Below the pieces are notes generated by a model that was not told the origin of the DNA, made no database searches, and worked only from the letters and a program-made list of their open reading frames with translations. From contig JANXNI010000091.1 of NCBI GenBank assembly GCA_025354165.1, forward strand, positions 1 to 43,579: a stretch of 43,579 nucleotides of DNA. The letters are read 5' to 3'. Source of the stretch: Burkholderiales bacterium. GTDB lineage: Bacteria; Pseudomonadota; Gammaproteobacteria; Burkholderiales; Casimicrobiaceae. Shown piece after piece: positions 7,502 to 18,755 of this stretch. Each line of letters starts with the position of its first letter. Position 1 is the stretch's first letter. The position numbers and the translations under genes are program-made.

Positions 7502-9135
7502 AACTCAAGACAACACTTTCAATCATCGCAGCAATCGCCATCGCTGGTGCTGCGAGTTACGGCCTGTACATGTTCGGTATGCAACGCGGCATGGGCATGG
7601 CGGGAGGCACTGCGGACACCTCCGCCAGCGGCGCAACCGGCGCGGACAGCGGCCCGCAAAGTATCGCCCAGGGCGAAGCGGCCACCAAACGCCACATCAC
7701 AGCAGGCATCAAGGCCGGTGACATCGACCCCGAAACCGGCAAAAAAATCCTGTACTACCACGACCCCATGGTGCCGGGAAACAAGTTCGACAAACCCGCC
7801 AAGTCACCCTTCATGGACATGATGCTGGTGCCGGTCTACAACGAAGGCGATTCTGATCAGAGCAAGGTCACGGTCAGCTCGCGCATTCAACAAAATCTCG
7901 GCGTGCGCACGGCCCCGGTGGTGGAAGGCATGCTCTCGCCACAGGTGTCTGCTGTCGGCAGCATCGCCTACAACGAACGCGATCAGGTGATTGTGCAGGC
8001 GCGAGCGACCGGCTACGTCGAGCGCCTGCACGTACGCGCCACGCTGGATCGCGTGGCGAAAGGTCAGGCGCTGGCAGAACTCTACGTGCCCGACTGGATT
8101 GCGGCACAAGAGGAGTTTCTCTCGGTGCGTCGCATGCAGGGCACTGATCTGGCGTCGCTCGTTGATGGCGCACGTCAGCGCATGCGACAGGTGGGCATGA
8201 GCGACGTGCAGATTCGTCTCGTGGAGACGACCGGCACGATCCAACCTCGTGTCACCTTGACGTCGCCGCAAAATGGCGTGGTGGTCGAATTGTTGGCACG
8301 CGAAGGCATGACGGTGATGTCTGGTGCGACGTTGTTTCGCATCAATGGTTTGGGCACGGTCTGGGCGAACGCCGAAGTGCCAGAGACGCAGGCCGCGTTG
8401 CTGCGTCCCGGTGCGAAGGTGTCTGCCAAGAGCCCAGCCGTGCCGGGCACGACTTTCGAGGGCAAGGTGCAGGCGATCCTGCCCGAGGTCAACGCAGCGA
8501 CCCGCACGATCAAGGCCCGACTCGAACTCGCCAATCCCGGCGCGCGCCTAGTGCCGGGCATGTTTGTCACCATGCAACTAACCGACAACCGCGCAGAAAA
8601 GTCGATCCTTATCCCGACCGAAGCCGTGATCCAAACCGGCAAGCGCACTGTGGTGATGGTGGCTGAAGACAACGGCAAGTTCAGTCCGGTCGAAGTCGAA
8701 GCGGGCATCGAGAGCGACAACCAGACCGAGATCAAGCGCGGCTTGAAACTCGGCCAGCGCGTCGTCGTGTCATCGCAATTCCTGATTGACTCGGAGGCGA
8801 GTCTCAAAGGGGTCGAGGCGCGACTGAATGACGCACCGAAGCCCATCGCGGCCAACACCGCCAAACGGCATCAGGGCGAAGCCAAGGTAGAGGCGATTAC
8901 CCGCGATGCCATCACGCTGTCACACGACCCAATTCCGTCGATCAAATGGCCGTCGATGACGATGGATTTCAAGCCGCCGGAGAAAGGATTGCCACGCAAC
9001 GTGCAGGCAGGGGATCGCGTCACATTCGAGTTTTACGAAGCGGCAGAAGGGATACCGCAAATCACCGTGATTACGCCAATGGCTCCAGAGGCAAAGGCAG
9101 CGCCGACCGCACCCAAAGCCGGGCCGAAACCATGA
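7498..9135 (+). CDS. cusB: Periplasmic adaptor of Cu/Ag RND pump with fused CusF domain
   Basis: 545 residues. After an N-terminal membrane anchor (about residues 7-23) comes a heavy-metal-binding domain with [15 protein letters not shown] and [12 protein letters not shown]. Membrane-fusion-protein domains follow ([19 protein letters not shown], then [11 protein letters not shown]). The last 90 residues form a CusF-like domain with the Cu(I)/Ag(I) site [14 protein letters not shown]: His, Trp and two Met in the CusF order. The adaptor thus carries its own metallochaperone, as in some Burkholderiales CusB proteins. I chose the ATG at 7498 over a longer frame because it overlaps the cusC stop (ATGA) and starts a proper membrane anchor. 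The stop overlaps cusA by four bases. Confidence 0.92.
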   Translation: MKLKTTLSIIAAIAIAGAASYGLYMFGMQRGMGMAGGTADTSASGATGADSGPQSIAQGEAATKRHITAGIKAGDIDPETGKKILYYHDPMVPGNKFDKPAKSPFMDMMLVPVYNEGDSDQSKVTVSSRIQQNLGVRTAPVVEGMLSPQVSAVGSIAYNERDQVIVQARATGYVERLHVRATLDRVAKGQALAELYVPDWIAAQEEFLSVRRMQGTDLASLVDGARQRMRQVGMSDVQIRLVETTGTIQPRVTLTSPQNGVVVELLAREGMTVMSGATLFRINGLGTVWANAEVPETQAALLRPGAKVSAKSPAVPGTTFEGKVQAILPEVNAATRTIKARLELANPGARLVPGMFVTMQLTDNRAEKSILIPTEAVIQTGKRTVVMVAEDNGKFSPVEVEAGIESDNQTEIKRGLKLGQRVVVSSQFLIDSEASLKGVEARLNDAPKPIAANTAKRHQGEAKVEAITRDAITLSHDPIPSIKWPSMTMDFKPPEKGLPRNVQAGDRVTFEFYEAAEGIPQITVITPMAPEAKAAPTAPKAGPKP

Positions 9136-12100
9136 TTGCGGGTCTCATCCGCTGGTCAATCGTCAACCGCTTTCTGGTGCTGCTGGCCACGGTGATAGTC
9201 AGCGCCTGGGGGGTCTATTCGGTACTCAAGACACCGCTAGATGCGCTGCCCGACCTGTCCGACGTGCAGGTGATCATCCGCACCACGTTTCCCGGTCAGG
9301 CTCCGCGCATCGTCGAAAACCAGATCACCTATCCGCTCACCACGACCATGCTCTCGGTGCCCGGTGCCAAGACAGTGCGCGGCTACTCGTTCTTCGGCGA
9401 CTCGTTTGTTTACGTGCTGTTTGAGGATGGCACCGACTTGTACTGGGCGCGATCCCGGGTGCTGGAATATCTCAATCAGGTGCAGTCGCGCTTGCCGCCC
9501 TCAGCCAAAGCCACGCTTGGGCCTGACGCAACCGGCGTCGGCTGGATTTATCAGTATTCACTGGTGGATCGTACGGGGACGCAAGACGCCTCGCAACTGC
9601 GCGCCTTGCAGGACTGGTTTCTCAAATACGAATTAAAGACAGTGCCCAATGTCGCGGAGGTGGCCGCAGTCGGCGGCATGGTGCGGCAGTACCAGATCGT
9701 GCTTGACCCTGACAAGCTCGCGGCCTACGGCATCTCGCACACCAAAGTGGTCAACGCGATTCAGCGCGCCAATCAGGAGGCGGGTGGCTCAGTGCTTGAA
9801 CTGGGTGAGGCCGAATACATGGTGCGCGCGTCAGGCTACTTGCAATCGCTCGACGACTTTCGCAAAGTGCCTTTAACGACTAACGATGCAGGTGTCTCCG
9901 TACGCCTGGGCGACGTGGCGCGCGTGCAAGTTGGCCCGGAAATGCGCCGTGGCATTGGCGAGCTGGATGGTGAGGGCGAAGCGGCAGGCGGCGTAATTGT
10001 GATGCGCTCGGGCAAGAATGCGCTCGAAACCATAGCTGCGGTCAAAACGAAGCTGCGCGAATTGCAAGCGGGGCTGCCGAAGGGCGTTGAGATCGTACCG
10101 GTGTATGACCGCTCCGGGCTGATCGAACGGGCGGTTGAGAACCTTGGGCACAAGCTGCTCGAAGAGTTTCTGGTGGTGGCCGTGGTGTGCTTCATCTTCC
10201 TGTTTCACCTGCGCTCGGCGTTCGTCGCCATCGTTTCACTGCCGCTCGGGATTCTGGCGGCGTTCATCGTGATGCACTATCAAGGCGTCAATGCGAACAT
10301 CATGTCGCTTGGCGGCATCGCCATCGCGATTGGGGCGATGGTGGATGCAGCGGTGGTGATGATCGAGAATGCGCACAAGCATCTGGAGCACTGGAACCAT
10401 GCGCATCCGGGTGAAACGCTCGACGGCGAGGCGCGATGGCAGGTGATTGGCGATTCAGCGGCTGAGGTCGGCCCCGCGCTGTTCTTCTCGCTGTTGATCA
10501 TCACGCTGTCGTTCGTGCCGGTGTTCACGCTGGAGGCGCAGGAAGGCCGTCTGTTTGCGCCGCTCGCCTTCACCAAAACCTACGCAATGGCAGCGGCAGC
10601 AGGGCTGTCGGTCACGCTGATTCCGGTGCTGATGGGCTACTTGATTCGCGGTCGTATCCCAGATGAAAAAAGTAATCCGCTAAACCGTTTGCTGATCGCG
10701 ATTTATCGTCCGCTGCTCAACTATGTGTTGGCGTGGCCGAAGCTCACGCTGGCCTTCGCAGCGGTGATTTTGGGCTTGAGCATATGGCCGTTGCAACACA
10801 TCGGCGGCGAGTTCATGCCGCGCTTGGATGAGGGCGACATTCTCTACATGCCCTCCGCACTACCAGGGCTTTCTGCGGGCAAAGCGGCCGAGTTGTTGCA
10901 GCAGACGGATCGCCTGATCAAGACGGTGCCCGAAGTGCTGAGTGTGTACGGCAAGGCGGGACGCGCCGAGACTGCGACTGACCCGGCACCGCTCGAAATG
11001 TTTGAGACGACGATTCAGTTCAAGCCGCGCGATCAATGGCGTCCCGGCATGACGCAGGACAAGCTAGTCGACGAACTGGATCGAATCGTCAAGGTGCCGG
11101 GCCTCGCCAATATCTGGGTGCCACCGATCCGTAACCGCATCGACATGCAGGCCACCGGCATAAAGAGCCCTGTCGGTGTCAAAGTGGCAGGCACCGACCT
11201 CGCGGTGATTGATCGCATCACGGGTGAAATAGAGCGCGCACTGAAAGACGTGCCCGGCGTCAGCAGTGCGCTGGCCGAGCGACTCACCGGGGGTCGCTAC
11301 GTCGACGTGAACATTCGTCGTGATGATGCGGCGCGCTTCGGCATGAACATCGCCGACGTGCAGTCGGTCATCACCGCCGCCGTGGGGGGTGACAACATTG
11401 GCGAGACGGTGGAAGGCTTGCAACGCTTCCCAATCAGCGTGCGCTATCCGCGTGAAATTCGAGATTCGCTGGAGAAGATTCGCAAACTACCGATTGTCAG
11501 CGAACGTGGCGCGCGTCTGGTGCTCTCGGACGTTGCGGATATTCGCGTCACCGATGGCCCGCCGATGCTGCGTAGCGAAAACGCGCGGCTGTCGGGTTGG
11601 GTGTATGTCGACATTCGTGGGCATGACCTGCGCTCGGCCGTGCAGGACATGCAGAAGGTGGTGGCCGACAAAGTCGTGTTGCCGGCGGGCTACTCCGTTT
11701 CATGGTCGGGACAGTTTGAGTTTCTGGAGCGTGCGACCGCCAAACTCAAGGTGGTGGTGCCATTCACTTTGCTGATCATTCTGGTGCTGCTGTACCTGAC
11801 CTTCAAACGCATGGATGAGGCGGTGCTGATCATGGCAACGCTGCCTTTCGCGCTGGTCGGTGGCATCTGGTTGCTCTATCTGCTCGACTACAACCTGTCG
11901 GTGGCCGGTGCCGTGGGCTTCATCGCGCTGGCCGGCGTGTCGGCCGAGTTTGGCGTGATCATGTTGCTGTATCTAAAACATGCGTGGGACGAGCGCATCG
12001 CGCAGGGCAAAACGAGTAATGATGATCTTCTCGACGCAATTCGCGAAGGGGCTGTGCTGCGGGTGCGTCCGAAGGCAATGACGGTGGCTGTCATCCTCGC

Positions 12101-12299
12101 GGGCTTGTTCCCGATCATGTGGGGTAGCGGCACTGGATCGGAAGTCATGCAGCGCATTGCAGCGCCGATGGTCGGCGGCATGATCACAGCGCCCCTGCTG
12201 TCAATGTTTGTGGTGCCTGCGGTTTATTTGTTAATGCGGCGGACGCGGAAGGCGCGACGCACTGCTGAAGACACGGCAACAGTGGAGGCTTCGGCATGA
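9132..12299 (+). CDS. cusA: RND efflux pump for Cu(I)/Ag(I) (CusA/SilA type)
   Basis: 1055 residues with the usual RND layout of twelve membrane helices and two large periplasmic loops. The three Met residues that bind Cu(I)/Ag(I) in E. coli CusA are present at the same positions: M573 ([11 protein letters not shown]), M623 ([10 protein letters not shown]) and M672 ([11 protein letters not shown]). The TM4 motif [16 protein letters not shown] is of the monovalent-metal (CusA) type. It should be a trimer in the inner membrane driving export through CusB and CusC with proton motive force. The start overlaps the cusB stop (9132-9135), and the last four bases overlap the patatin gene. Confidence 0.95.
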   Translation: MIAGLIRWSIVNRFLVLLATVIVSAWGVYSVLKTPLDALPDLSDVQVIIRTTFPGQAPRIVENQITYPLTTTMLSVPGAKTVRGYSFFGDSFVYVLFEDGTDLYWARSRVLEYLNQVQSRLPPSAKATLGPDATGVGWIYQYSLVDRTGTQDASQLRALQDWFLKYELKTVPNVAEVAAVGGMVRQYQIVLDPDKLAAYGISHTKVVNAIQRANQEAGGSVLELGEAEYMVRASGYLQSLDDFRKVPLTTNDAGVSVRLGDVARVQVGPEMRRGIGELDGEGEAAGGVIVMRSGKNALETIAAVKTKLRELQAGLPKGVEIVPVYDRSGLIERAVENLGHKLLEEFLVVAVVCFIFLFHLRSAFVAIVSLPLGILAAFIVMHYQGVNANIMSLGGIAIAIGAMVDAAVVMIENAHKHLEHWNHAHPGETLDGEARWQVIGDSAAEVGPALFFSLLIITLSFVPVFTLEAQEGRLFAPLAFTKTYAMAAAAGLSVTLIPVLMGYLIRGRIPDEKSNPLNRLLIAIYRPLLNYVLAWPKLTLAFAAVILGLSIWPLQHIGGEFMPRLDEGDILYMPSALPGLSAGKAAELLQQTDRLIKTVPEVLSVYGKAGRAETATDPAPLEMFETTIQFKPRDQWRPGMTQDKLVDELDRIVKVPGLANIWVPPIRNRIDMQATGIKSPVGVKVAGTDLAVIDRITGEIERALKDVPGVSSALAERLTGGRYVDVNIRRDDAARFGMNIADVQSVITAAVGGDNIGETVEGLQRFPISVRYPREIRDSLEKIRKLPIVSERGARLVLSDVADIRVTDGPPMLRSENARLSGWVYVDIRGHDLRSAVQDMQKVVADKVVLPAGYSVSWSGQFEFLERATAKLKVVVPFTLLIILVLLYLTFKRMDEAVLIMATLPFALVGGIWLLYLLDYNLSVAGAVGFIALAGVSAEFGVIMLLYLKHAWDERIAQGKTSNDDLLDAIREGAVLRVRPKAMTVAVILAGLFPIMWGSGTGSEVMQRIAAPMVGGMITAPLLSMFVVPAVYLLMRRTRKARRTAEDTATVEASA

Positions 12300-13264
12300 A
12301 GTCGCTTCAACGTAATCGCAGGGGCGTTCGCGCGATAGGTCGATCCGTCACGCGGCTAACGTTAACCGCGTTAGCGGTCATTCAAATCAGTGGCTGTGCA
12401 ACCACGCCGACGGCGGGTGTCTCGTTACTACCGGAACGTCGCGGCGGCGCGATCCGAGCCTTTGACGCAAAGCGCCCTGTGGTGGCCCTTGTGCTCTCGG
12501 GGGGCTCCGCGCGCGGTTTTGCGCATATCGGTGTAATTCGCGTGCTGGAGCAAATGGGCATCGAACCCGATCTCATCGTGGGAACCAGCGCGGGCAGCAT
12601 CGTGGGCGCGGGGTATGCAGCAGGTATGACAGCCAATCAACTTCAGGATGCCGCAAAGCGCTTTGATAAGTCGTTGTTCATGGACATTGCATTTTCGAAT
12701 TTCGGATTGCCGTTCATCCCGAACGAGCTGGGACTGATTCGCGGCGAGCGTTTACAGCGATTCGTGGATGATCTGGTAACGCATCGCCCAATTGAGTCGT
12801 TGCCGCGTCGACTAGCGATTACCGCTACCGACCTTCAGTCCGGTAAGACCATGTTGTTCACGCACGGCAACGCTGGACTTGCGGTTCGCGCCTCATCTTC
12901 GGTTCCAGGGCTATTTACGCCGCCAAAGATTGGCGGACGACTCTACGTCGACGGTCAGGTCAGTAGTCCACTGCCGGTGGTGGCGGCTCGCACTTTGGGA
13001 GCGGACATCGTGATCGCTGTGGACGCGACGTATCCGCCCGACCACGCCGATGTAACCAACGCGCTGGGTGTGCTCTTTCAGTCATTCATGATCGCCGGGA
13101 ACCAAATCAAGAATCGCGAAGTGGCCGCTGCCGACCTTGTGATTCGCCCCGAGATCAAGCGATCTGGGCAACTGGGATTCGACGATTGCGATTGGTTGAT
13201 AGCGTCCGGCCAAACGGCAGCGCTGACGAAGAAGCAAGAACTATTGCAGTTACTCAAGCCCTAA
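12296..13264 (+). CDS. Patatin-like phospholipase lipoprotein in the cus operon
   Basis: 322 residues. A signal peptide ends in a lipobox (ISGC, Cys about residue 34), so it is probably a lipoprotein. The patatin domain follows: a glycine-rich oxyanion loop ([12 protein letters not shown]), the nucleophile elbow GTSAG with the catalytic Ser, and the Asp of the dyad in [10 protein letters not shown]. It resembles the RssA/NTE group of bacterial patatins, which hydrolyse phospholipids or lysophospholipids. The ATG overlaps the cusA stop (ATGA), so it is translated with the pump. A link to membrane repair or remodelling under copper stress is inference. Confidence 0.88.
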   Translation: MKSLQRNRRGVRAIGRSVTRLTLTALAVIQISGCATTPTAGVSLLPERRGGAIRAFDAKRPVVALVLSGGSARGFAHIGVIRVLEQMGIEPDLIVGTSAGSIVGAGYAAGMTANQLQDAAKRFDKSLFMDIAFSNFGLPFIPNELGLIRGERLQRFVDDLVTHRPIESLPRRLAITATDLQSGKTMLFTHGNAGLAVRASSSVPGLFTPPKIGGRLYVDGQVSSPLPVVAARTLGADIVIAVDATYPPDHADVTNALGVLFQSFMIAGNQIKNREVAAADLVIRPEIKRSGQLGFDDCDWLIASGQTAALTKKQELLQLLKP

Positions 13265-13527
13265 TGTGGGGGCGAGATTCCTAAATTGGCAACGTTCAAA
13301 GCTTGGAGCGCGTAAACCGATAGGAGATTCCTTGCCGCGACAACTTTACCGTTGACCTTCTGTTTAGATAGGCGGACACGGTGTCGAGCAATAAAAACGA
13401 TAGAAACAGAAGTCTCACGGCAAGCGATTGAGTAACGACTGGCAAGCTCCACCGTTGTACGCTCCCCCGCCACGACAGTGACGTTCTCATCCACGCAAAA
13501 AATACAGGACCTCAGTCGAGTGCTCAA
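13261..13527 (-). CDS. Small unknown protein coupled to multicopper oxidase
   Basis: 88 residues. The start is a TTG (13525-13527) that overlaps the TGA of the upstream oxidase (TTGA), so it is likely translated by coupling. The middle and end (QKVNGKVVAARNLLSVYALQ) loosely recall an HPr-like fold, but the phosphorylatable His of HPr is absent and I do not assign a family. Two Cys near the N-terminus (CIFC) might bind metal. The gene is convergent with the patatin gene, overlapping its last four bases. The coupling is the main argument that it is real. Confidence 0.5.
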   Translation of the reverse strand: MSTRLRSCIFCVDENVTVVAGERTTVELASRYSIACRETSVSIVFIARHRVRLSKQKVNGKVVAARNLLSVYALQALNVANLGISPPH

Positions 13528-15506
13528 AGATCAACTTGGAGCACACCCATCATGCCTTGATCTTCATGTTCAAGTATGTGGCAGTGATACATCCGCTTGC
13601 CTGTTTGATCTTGGCGCACGACAAAAGAAACCGTTGTGTTGGGCGGCACGTTGACCGAATCGCGCCAAGCCGGGAAACTGTCGACTACGTCTCGCCCAGC
13701 TACCGTCCGAGAAATAACTTGAAACTGCGTGCCGTGCAGATGAAAAGGATGATCCATGGTCGAGTCATTTTGTACCTCCCAGCGCTCGACAGCGCCGACG
13801 CGGGTGATCGTATCAATTCGCGTGGGATCAAATGATTTTCCGTTGATAAGGAAGCCGCCGCTCGTCGACATCCCCATTCCACCGCTCTCGCTCAGTACGA
13901 AGCGCCGTGTCGTTGGCACCGCCCCCTGTGCCAGCAACGAATGGATAGGGCGCAAGCTCAACGGTAGCGAGACGGAGGCGGCAACGTTGTCGACGCTCGT
14001 GCGCAAGTTGCCAATCGCCACAGTTGTCTGACTAGCCGCCATTCCCATGGTGCCGCGGTTGTACGCCAGCGCCTGAATAGATCGCACAGTGGACGAGGTG
14101 TTTGGTGCGGTCAGCAATATTTCGGCACGTTCACCGGGCGCCAAGAGCAGTTCGGTGAGCAAAGGAGACGGGCCATTGGTTAGCCCACCGTCGGTACCGA
14201 TTTGGCGGAACGGCAACCCGTCAATCGCGAAGCGTACGTAGCGCGCATTTGTGCCATTGAAGAGCTTCCAACGTTGCGTTTCGCCTGGCCACACATCCAG
14301 CGTTGGTTGTAACCCACCATTGACCAGCAAATACTGGCCTTCCCGACCGTTCATCGCGTCCATTGCACTGCTACCAGCGATGGAACCGTCCGACGCGAGC
14401 TTCAGATCGGACAGGAACAAAAGCCTTTCTCGTACATGTTCGGGCAATGGGTTGTCACGAGAACGAATCACCAACGCACCCGCAAGCCCCCGATAGACCT
14501 GTTCCGCAGTCACACCGTGCGCATGAGGGTGATACCAGTACGTACCGGCGCTACCGATTGGTATCGTGAATTCGTAGTCACGACCGCCCCCGGAAGGCAC
14601 AGGATCCATAGGGTTGCCATCTTGCGACGGCGGAACAGGCAGTCCGTGCCAATGAATCGTCGATGGTTGCGGCAGTCGATTTTCAAATCGTATGCGTACG
14701 CTGTCGCCCTCGTAGAGTTCAATCATCGGACCCGGTACGCTGCCGTTGTAACTCCAAAATTCGGTTGCGTTGGTGCCAGCTAGCTGGATGCTGGTCGGTG
14801 ATGCGATTAGCGTTGCTTCAAACCGTCGTTCGATGGCGTTGGCGTTTTTGAGCCGCGAGAGTGCACGAAGGGGCTGACCGAATGCGAGAGACGGTGCTAT
14901 CGGTAGTGCACTCATTTGTTCGTCGAGCACGGCTGCTGCGCAAAATACCGCGCCCTCGCCTGTCCACCCCTGCCTCACTGCCGCGTCGTACGTGCGTGCG
15001 CTGGTGAAGTACCGATGATTGGCCATGGCGAGCGATGACTGCGCGCGAAACGCTCGATACACGGGGCGTGCAGTATCTGCTGGGCAGGTACCGTCGCTCA
15101 AACGAGGGGTTACTGAAAAATCGATGCCTTCGTAGAAAAAATTCGCTGGCTGGCTACGAGCAATCAACGCGCAGTCATCGCTCAGACCATAGAAATGCGT
15201 CGAAGCCAATGTCGGCGCTACTTCGATACGATAGCGACACACTGCGTCAGTGGAAGCACTAGGGGCTTTCGCTTGAAAGCTCATCCCGGTTCGCCGAAAG
15301 GCATCTGAAACGTCTAGAAGCACCTGTTCAGCGGAGCGCCCAGTGAGGAAATACTGATCAGACGCCGCGCGGTAATATTCAACCACTGATACGACAGGAG
15401 TCTGTGCGATTGCGCGCTGCGGCGCGGGTGCCACTGACAACGCGGCAATTGCGGCAAACGCGCATCTGTTTGCGACCCATAGTGAGTCCGACAACTGATT
15501 GTTCAA
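13524..15506 (-). CDS. Multicopper oxidase with extra N-terminal domain
   Basis: 660 residues, well above the 450-600 usual for this family. A signal peptide (ending RAIAQ) is followed at residues 41-195 by a domain with EYYRAASDQYFLTG and ANHRYFTSARTYD, patterns typical of the DUF5648-like family of secreted proteins. The cupredoxin part then has all four copper-binding motifs: HWHG (285-288), HPHAH (326-330), HPFHLHG and HCHILEHEDQGMM near the C-terminus. Met replaces the axial ligand-free position, giving a type-1 site of His-Cys-His-Met. It probably oxidises Cu(I) in the periplasm. The start is a TTG preceded by AAGG; no in-frame ATG is near. Confidence 0.9.
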   Translation of the reverse strand: MNNQLSDSLWVANRCAFAAIAALSVAPAPQRAIAQTPVVSVVEYYRAASDQYFLTGRSAEQVLLDVSDAFRRTGMSFQAKAPSASTDAVCRYRIEVAPTLASTHFYGLSDDCALIARSQPANFFYEGIDFSVTPRLSDGTCPADTARPVYRAFRAQSSLAMANHRYFTSARTYDAAVRQGWTGEGAVFCAAAVLDEQMSALPIAPSLAFGQPLRALSRLKNANAIERRFEATLIASPTSIQLAGTNATEFWSYNGSVPGPMIELYEGDSVRIRFENRLPQPSTIHWHGLPVPPSQDGNPMDPVPSGGGRDYEFTIPIGSAGTYWYHPHAHGVTAEQVYRGLAGALVIRSRDNPLPEHVRERLLFLSDLKLASDGSIAGSSAMDAMNGREGQYLLVNGGLQPTLDVWPGETQRWKLFNGTNARYVRFAIDGLPFRQIGTDGGLTNGPSPLLTELLLAPGERAEILLTAPNTSSTVRSIQALAYNRGTMGMAASQTTVAIGNLRTSVDNVAASVSLPLSLRPIHSLLAQGAVPTTRRFVLSESGGMGMSTSGGFLINGKSFDPTRIDTITRVGAVERWEVQNDSTMDHPFHLHGTQFQVISRTVAGRDVVDSFPAWRDSVNVPPNTTVSFVVRQDQTGKRMYHCHILEHEDQGMMGVLQVDL

Positions 15507-15905
15507 CGTGAAAACCTTAATTGATTAGCTAGCCGTGAGCCAATTCGCTTGACGCGTTGGCTTGGTACAAAGTGTGTGTGCAAAAAAAAATGCGCCTTGA
15601 GCGTACTCTGTGAACCTTATGTGACACTTAAGGCGTCCGCGGCAAAAAAGGGGGGCCGCAGTTCGTGTCGATACAAGGAAATTGCCATCATCGACCGATG
15701 ATCAAGTGTTCAGCAACCCGTACCTATCGTTCGCCAAAACTCGCAACCATGTGCTTGCATAACGTGTTATCAGGCCGAATCAAATGGGCGCGGCAACATC
15801 ACCTTCCTGTGGATCGCATCACTTCAAAGTCCTTCGCTACCCAAACCCTCAAACGCCGACCGCCAACTGTTATTCCTTTAGTCATCGCCTCACCCAGCAA
15901 GCCTG
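15507..15905. other. Intergenic region with oxidase promoter, no gene seen
   Basis: About 400 bases between the oxidase and the small periplasmic gene. The right half must hold the 3' end of the ATPase transcript; the left half the oxidase promoter. A homopolymer-rich stretch (about 15580-15590) and G-rich GGGGGG (15651-15656) occur. The open frames here are short and do not look coding. Confidence 0.4.
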
Positions 15906-16313
15906 CTATCGACGCGGACTAACGCGTGACAGCGTCAGCGTTATGAGCGACAAGCTCGAGCCCTTGTTTGTCCACATCCAGCAATAGTCCTCTTTGCTTT
16001 GCGCAACCAAGACTCCCTGCAGCTCAGACACGCTATCCTGCTTTTCAGGGAAGGCTACTTCTTTCCCCTGATGAAAGTGGACGTTGACATTCAGCGGGGC
16101 GGACGCCTTGAATTGCCACGTAACGGCGCTCCCCTTCGCCAGATTTTCACAAATTTCCAGAAACTTTCCGGGCGCGATGGACTGTGTGTGATCGAACTTG
16201 CCCTCGGTATTCCATTTCATATCGATGAGCTCAGCGCGTGAAGTCGCATTGAGCGCCAGCACATTCAATCCGACGACAGTCGCCATTCTCGTGATCGCGT
16301 GTAATTGCAGCAT
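15906..16313 (-). CDS. Small periplasmic protein coupled to Cu ATPase
   Basis: 135 residues starting [18 protein letters not shown], a signal peptide ending near ATSRA. The mature part has a HFH motif (NVHFHQGKEVAFP), a Cys (LEICENL) and a second Cys next to Trp-Met-Trp (DYCWMWTNKG), candidates for metal binding. The ATG overlaps the last base of the ATPase stop (TGATG at 16311-16315), so it is translated with the ATPase. The open frame extends 93 bases further upstream, but those residues overlap the ATPase and lack a signal peptide. I do not know a named family. A role as periplasmic acceptor or sensor of exported copper is inference. Confidence 0.72.
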   Translation of the reverse strand: MLQLHAITRMATVVGLNVLALNATSRAELIDMKWNTEGKFDHTQSIAPGKFLEICENLAKGSAVTWQFKASAPLNVNVHFHQGKEVAFPEKQDSVSELQGVLVAQSKEDYCWMWTNKGSSLSLITLTLSRVSPRR

Positions 16314-18706
16314 CACTTGGTTCCTCTTAAACGCAGAGCATTGGTGATCACAGAAGCAGAACTTAAGCTCATTGCCAGCGCTGCGATCATGGGTGACAGT
16401 AGCCACCCGGTTAACGGGAACAGTACGCCAGCCGCAAGTGGTACGCCGAGCGCGTTGTAAACAAACGCGAAGCCCAGATTCTGTTTCATGTTGGTAATCG
16501 TGTCCTGCGACAATTTGCGTGCAACTGAAATGCCGCGCAAATCTCCTTTGACCAGCGTAACCTGGGCGCTGTTCATAGCAACATCTGTTCCTGTGCCCAT
16601 GGCAATACCAATGTCTGCCTTCGCCAACGCGGGTGCGTCATTGATACCGTCACCTGCCATTGCAACCACTCGGCCCGCTTGCTGAAAGCGCTCGACCAGC
16701 GCAAGTTTGTCAGCGGGTTTGACTTCTCCGTACACCTCGTCGATCCCTAACTTCGCGGCGACCGCCTTGGCAGTGGTCAACCCATCCCCAGTTGCCATCA
16801 CCACGCGAATTCCGCTAGCGCGCAGCGTGGCGAGCGCCTCCGGCGTGCTGGCTTTGACCGGGTCAGACACCGCAATGAGCCCTGCGAGCCTTTGCTTCAC
16901 GGCCAGATACATCACGCTCGCCCCTTGTTGTCTCAGTGCCTCGGCCTGCACGGTGACACTCTCCACAATCACGCCCAGGTCTTCCATCAGTGCGGTGTTG
17001 CCCAAGGCCATCGGTTGCTGATCGATCACGCCGCGCACGCCGATGCCTGTGCTCGACTCAAACGTGTCGACACGGCTCAAACTGAGCCCTTGCGTGCGCG
17101 CTGCGCGCACGATGGCCTCGGCGAGTGGATGCTCGCTGCCCTGATCAAGGCTTGCTGCAAGGCGCAGTATTTCGGACTCGGTATAACCGGCAAACGCTAT
17201 CGCGCGGTCAAACTGCGGCTTACCCTCCGTCAGCGTTCCCGTTTTGTCGACGATCAGCGTATCCACCTTGCGGAAGTTCTCGATAGCCGCTGCGTCGCGA
17301 AACAGCACGCCTTGCGTCGCTGCGCGACCGGTGGCCACCATGATCGACATCGGCGTCGCGAGGCCTAACGCGCATGGGCAGGCAATGATCAGCACCGACA
17401 CCGCTGCAATCAAACCGTAAACCCAGCTGGGCTCAGGGCCAAACCAGCCCCAAACAAAGAACGTGACGATTGCGATGGCAACGACTGTGACGACAAAGTA
17501 CGACGCCACTGAATCCGCCATGCGTTGCATCGGTGCGCGCGAGCGCTGCGCCAGCGCCACCATCTGTACGATTTGTGCGAGCATGGTTTGCGCGCCAACC
17601 TTCTGCGATTCGATGATCAACGCACCGGAGCCGTTCATCGTTGCGCCGATGACGCTGTCGCCTATGCGTTTGGTGACAGGTATCGGCTCACCGGTCAGCA
17701 TGGACTCATCTACCGGACTTTCTCCGTCGACGACCACGCCGTCCACAGGCAACTTTTCTCCGGGGCGAACGCGCAGCTTGTCGCCGACGTGAACGTGATT
17801 GAGCGGGATGTCTTCTTCGGTTCCGTCGCTGTTGATGCGTCGCGCGGTTTTCGGTGCGAGACCTAACAGCGATTTGATGGCGGCTGAGGTTTGTGAGCGT
17901 GCCTTCAGCTCAAGGATTTGTCCCAGCAAAGTGAGCGAAATGATCACCGCAGCCGCCTCGAAGTACACCGCAACGCGGCCCATTGACTGAAAAGCAGCGG
18001 GGAACACATTTGGCGCGACGGTCGCGACCACGCTGTAGACGAACGCCGCACCAGTGCCGATGGAGATCAGCGTCCACATATTGGGGCTGCGGTTGATGAT
18101 GGACTGCGCGCCGCGTTCAAAGAACGGCCAACCCGCCCACAACACGACCGGTACCGTCAGAACGAGCTCAATCCAGCTTTGCGTTGCCATGGCAAACCAT
18201 CCCAGTTGATGGCCGAACATGGCAAGCACAGTGACGATCACGGTCAGCGGTAGCGTCCACCGGAATCGTCGTGTGAAATCCACCAGCTCCGGGTTGTCGT
18301 CCTCGTCAAGGCTTGGCATTTCGGGTTCCAGCGCCATGCCGCACTTCGGGCAGGTGCCGGGATGATCCTGACGTATCTCGGGATGCATGGGGCAGGTGTA
18401 CATCGCCGCAATTGAAGCTGCTGGTGACGCGGCGGCGCTCACCCCAGGAGCCGTCGGCTTCGGTGTCAAATATTTGGCCGGATCAGCCGCGAATTTGGTC
18501 TTGCAACCTGCGCTGCAAAAGTAATACATCTTCGCTGCATGTTCGTACTGATGCGCAGACTGTTCGGTCACGGTCATACCGCACACGGGATCCTTTAACG
18601 CTGCGCTTGCGGGCACTACCGTTGCTGGCGCATGACCGCCGCCACAACACGAGCTTGCGTTTGTGTCGCCTTTGACGGCGGTGGGTTCAGGTGAAGCATG
18701 ATTCAT
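16313..18706 (-). CDS. copA: Cu(I)-exporting P-type ATPase
   Basis: 797 residues. The N-terminus has SSCCGGGH (about 18-25), a YHS-type domain with DPVCGM and FCSAGC (38-80), and a heavy-metal-binding domain with [20 protein letters not shown] (103-122); there is no classical HMA domain. The ATPase core has CPC in [12 protein letters not shown], the phosphorylated Asp in DKTGTLT, the HP motif SEHPLAEA and [10 protein letters not shown]. The final helices keep the Cu(I) signature (YNALGVPL and [18 protein letters not shown]). It pumps cytoplasmic Cu(I) or Ag(I) to the periplasm. It is divergent from a MerR regulator, with a MerR-type promoter between them, and is coupled to the small gene downstream. 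Confidence 0.95.
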   Translation of the reverse strand: MNHASPEPTAVKGDTNASSCCGGGHAPATVVPASAALKDPVCGMTVTEQSAHQYEHAAKMYYFCSAGCKTKFAADPAKYLTPKPTAPGVSAAASPAASIAAMYTCPMHPEIRQDHPGTCPKCGMALEPEMPSLDEDDNPELVDFTRRFRWTLPLTVIVTVLAMFGHQLGWFAMATQSWIELVLTVPVVLWAGWPFFERGAQSIINRSPNMWTLISIGTGAAFVYSVVATVAPNVFPAAFQSMGRVAVYFEAAAVIISLTLLGQILELKARSQTSAAIKSLLGLAPKTARRINSDGTEEDIPLNHVHVGDKLRVRPGEKLPVDGVVVDGESPVDESMLTGEPIPVTKRIGDSVIGATMNGSGALIIESQKVGAQTMLAQIVQMVALAQRSRAPMQRMADSVASYFVVTVVAIAIVTFFVWGWFGPEPSWVYGLIAAVSVLIIACPCALGLATPMSIMVATGRAATQGVLFRDAAAIENFRKVDTLIVDKTGTLTEGKPQFDRAIAFAGYTESEILRLAASLDQGSEHPLAEAIVRAARTQGLSLSRVDTFESSTGIGVRGVIDQQPMALGNTALMEDLGVIVESVTVQAEALRQQGASVMYLAVKQRLAGLIAVSDPVKASTPEALATLRASGIRVVMATGDGLTTAKAVAAKLGIDEVYGEVKPADKLALVERFQQAGRVVAMAGDGINDAPALAKADIGIAMGTGTDVAMNSAQVTLVKGDLRGISVARKLSQDTITNMKQNLGFAFVYNALGVPLAAGVLFPLTGWLLSPMIAALAMSLSSASVITNALRLRGTK

Positions 18707-18755
18707 GACAGCCTCTCGGGCGTGAACATTGCGGACAATCGGAAGGACACACGAA

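Noticed and set aside
13536-15262. Plus-strand frames opposite the multicopper oxidase
   Set aside because: The oxidase on the other strand has all copper motifs, and the opposite frames have no features.
15665-15987. Plus-strand frames between the oxidase and the ATPase partner gene
   Set aside because: They have no ribosome site or protein-like composition, and one overlaps the recognised periplasmic gene.
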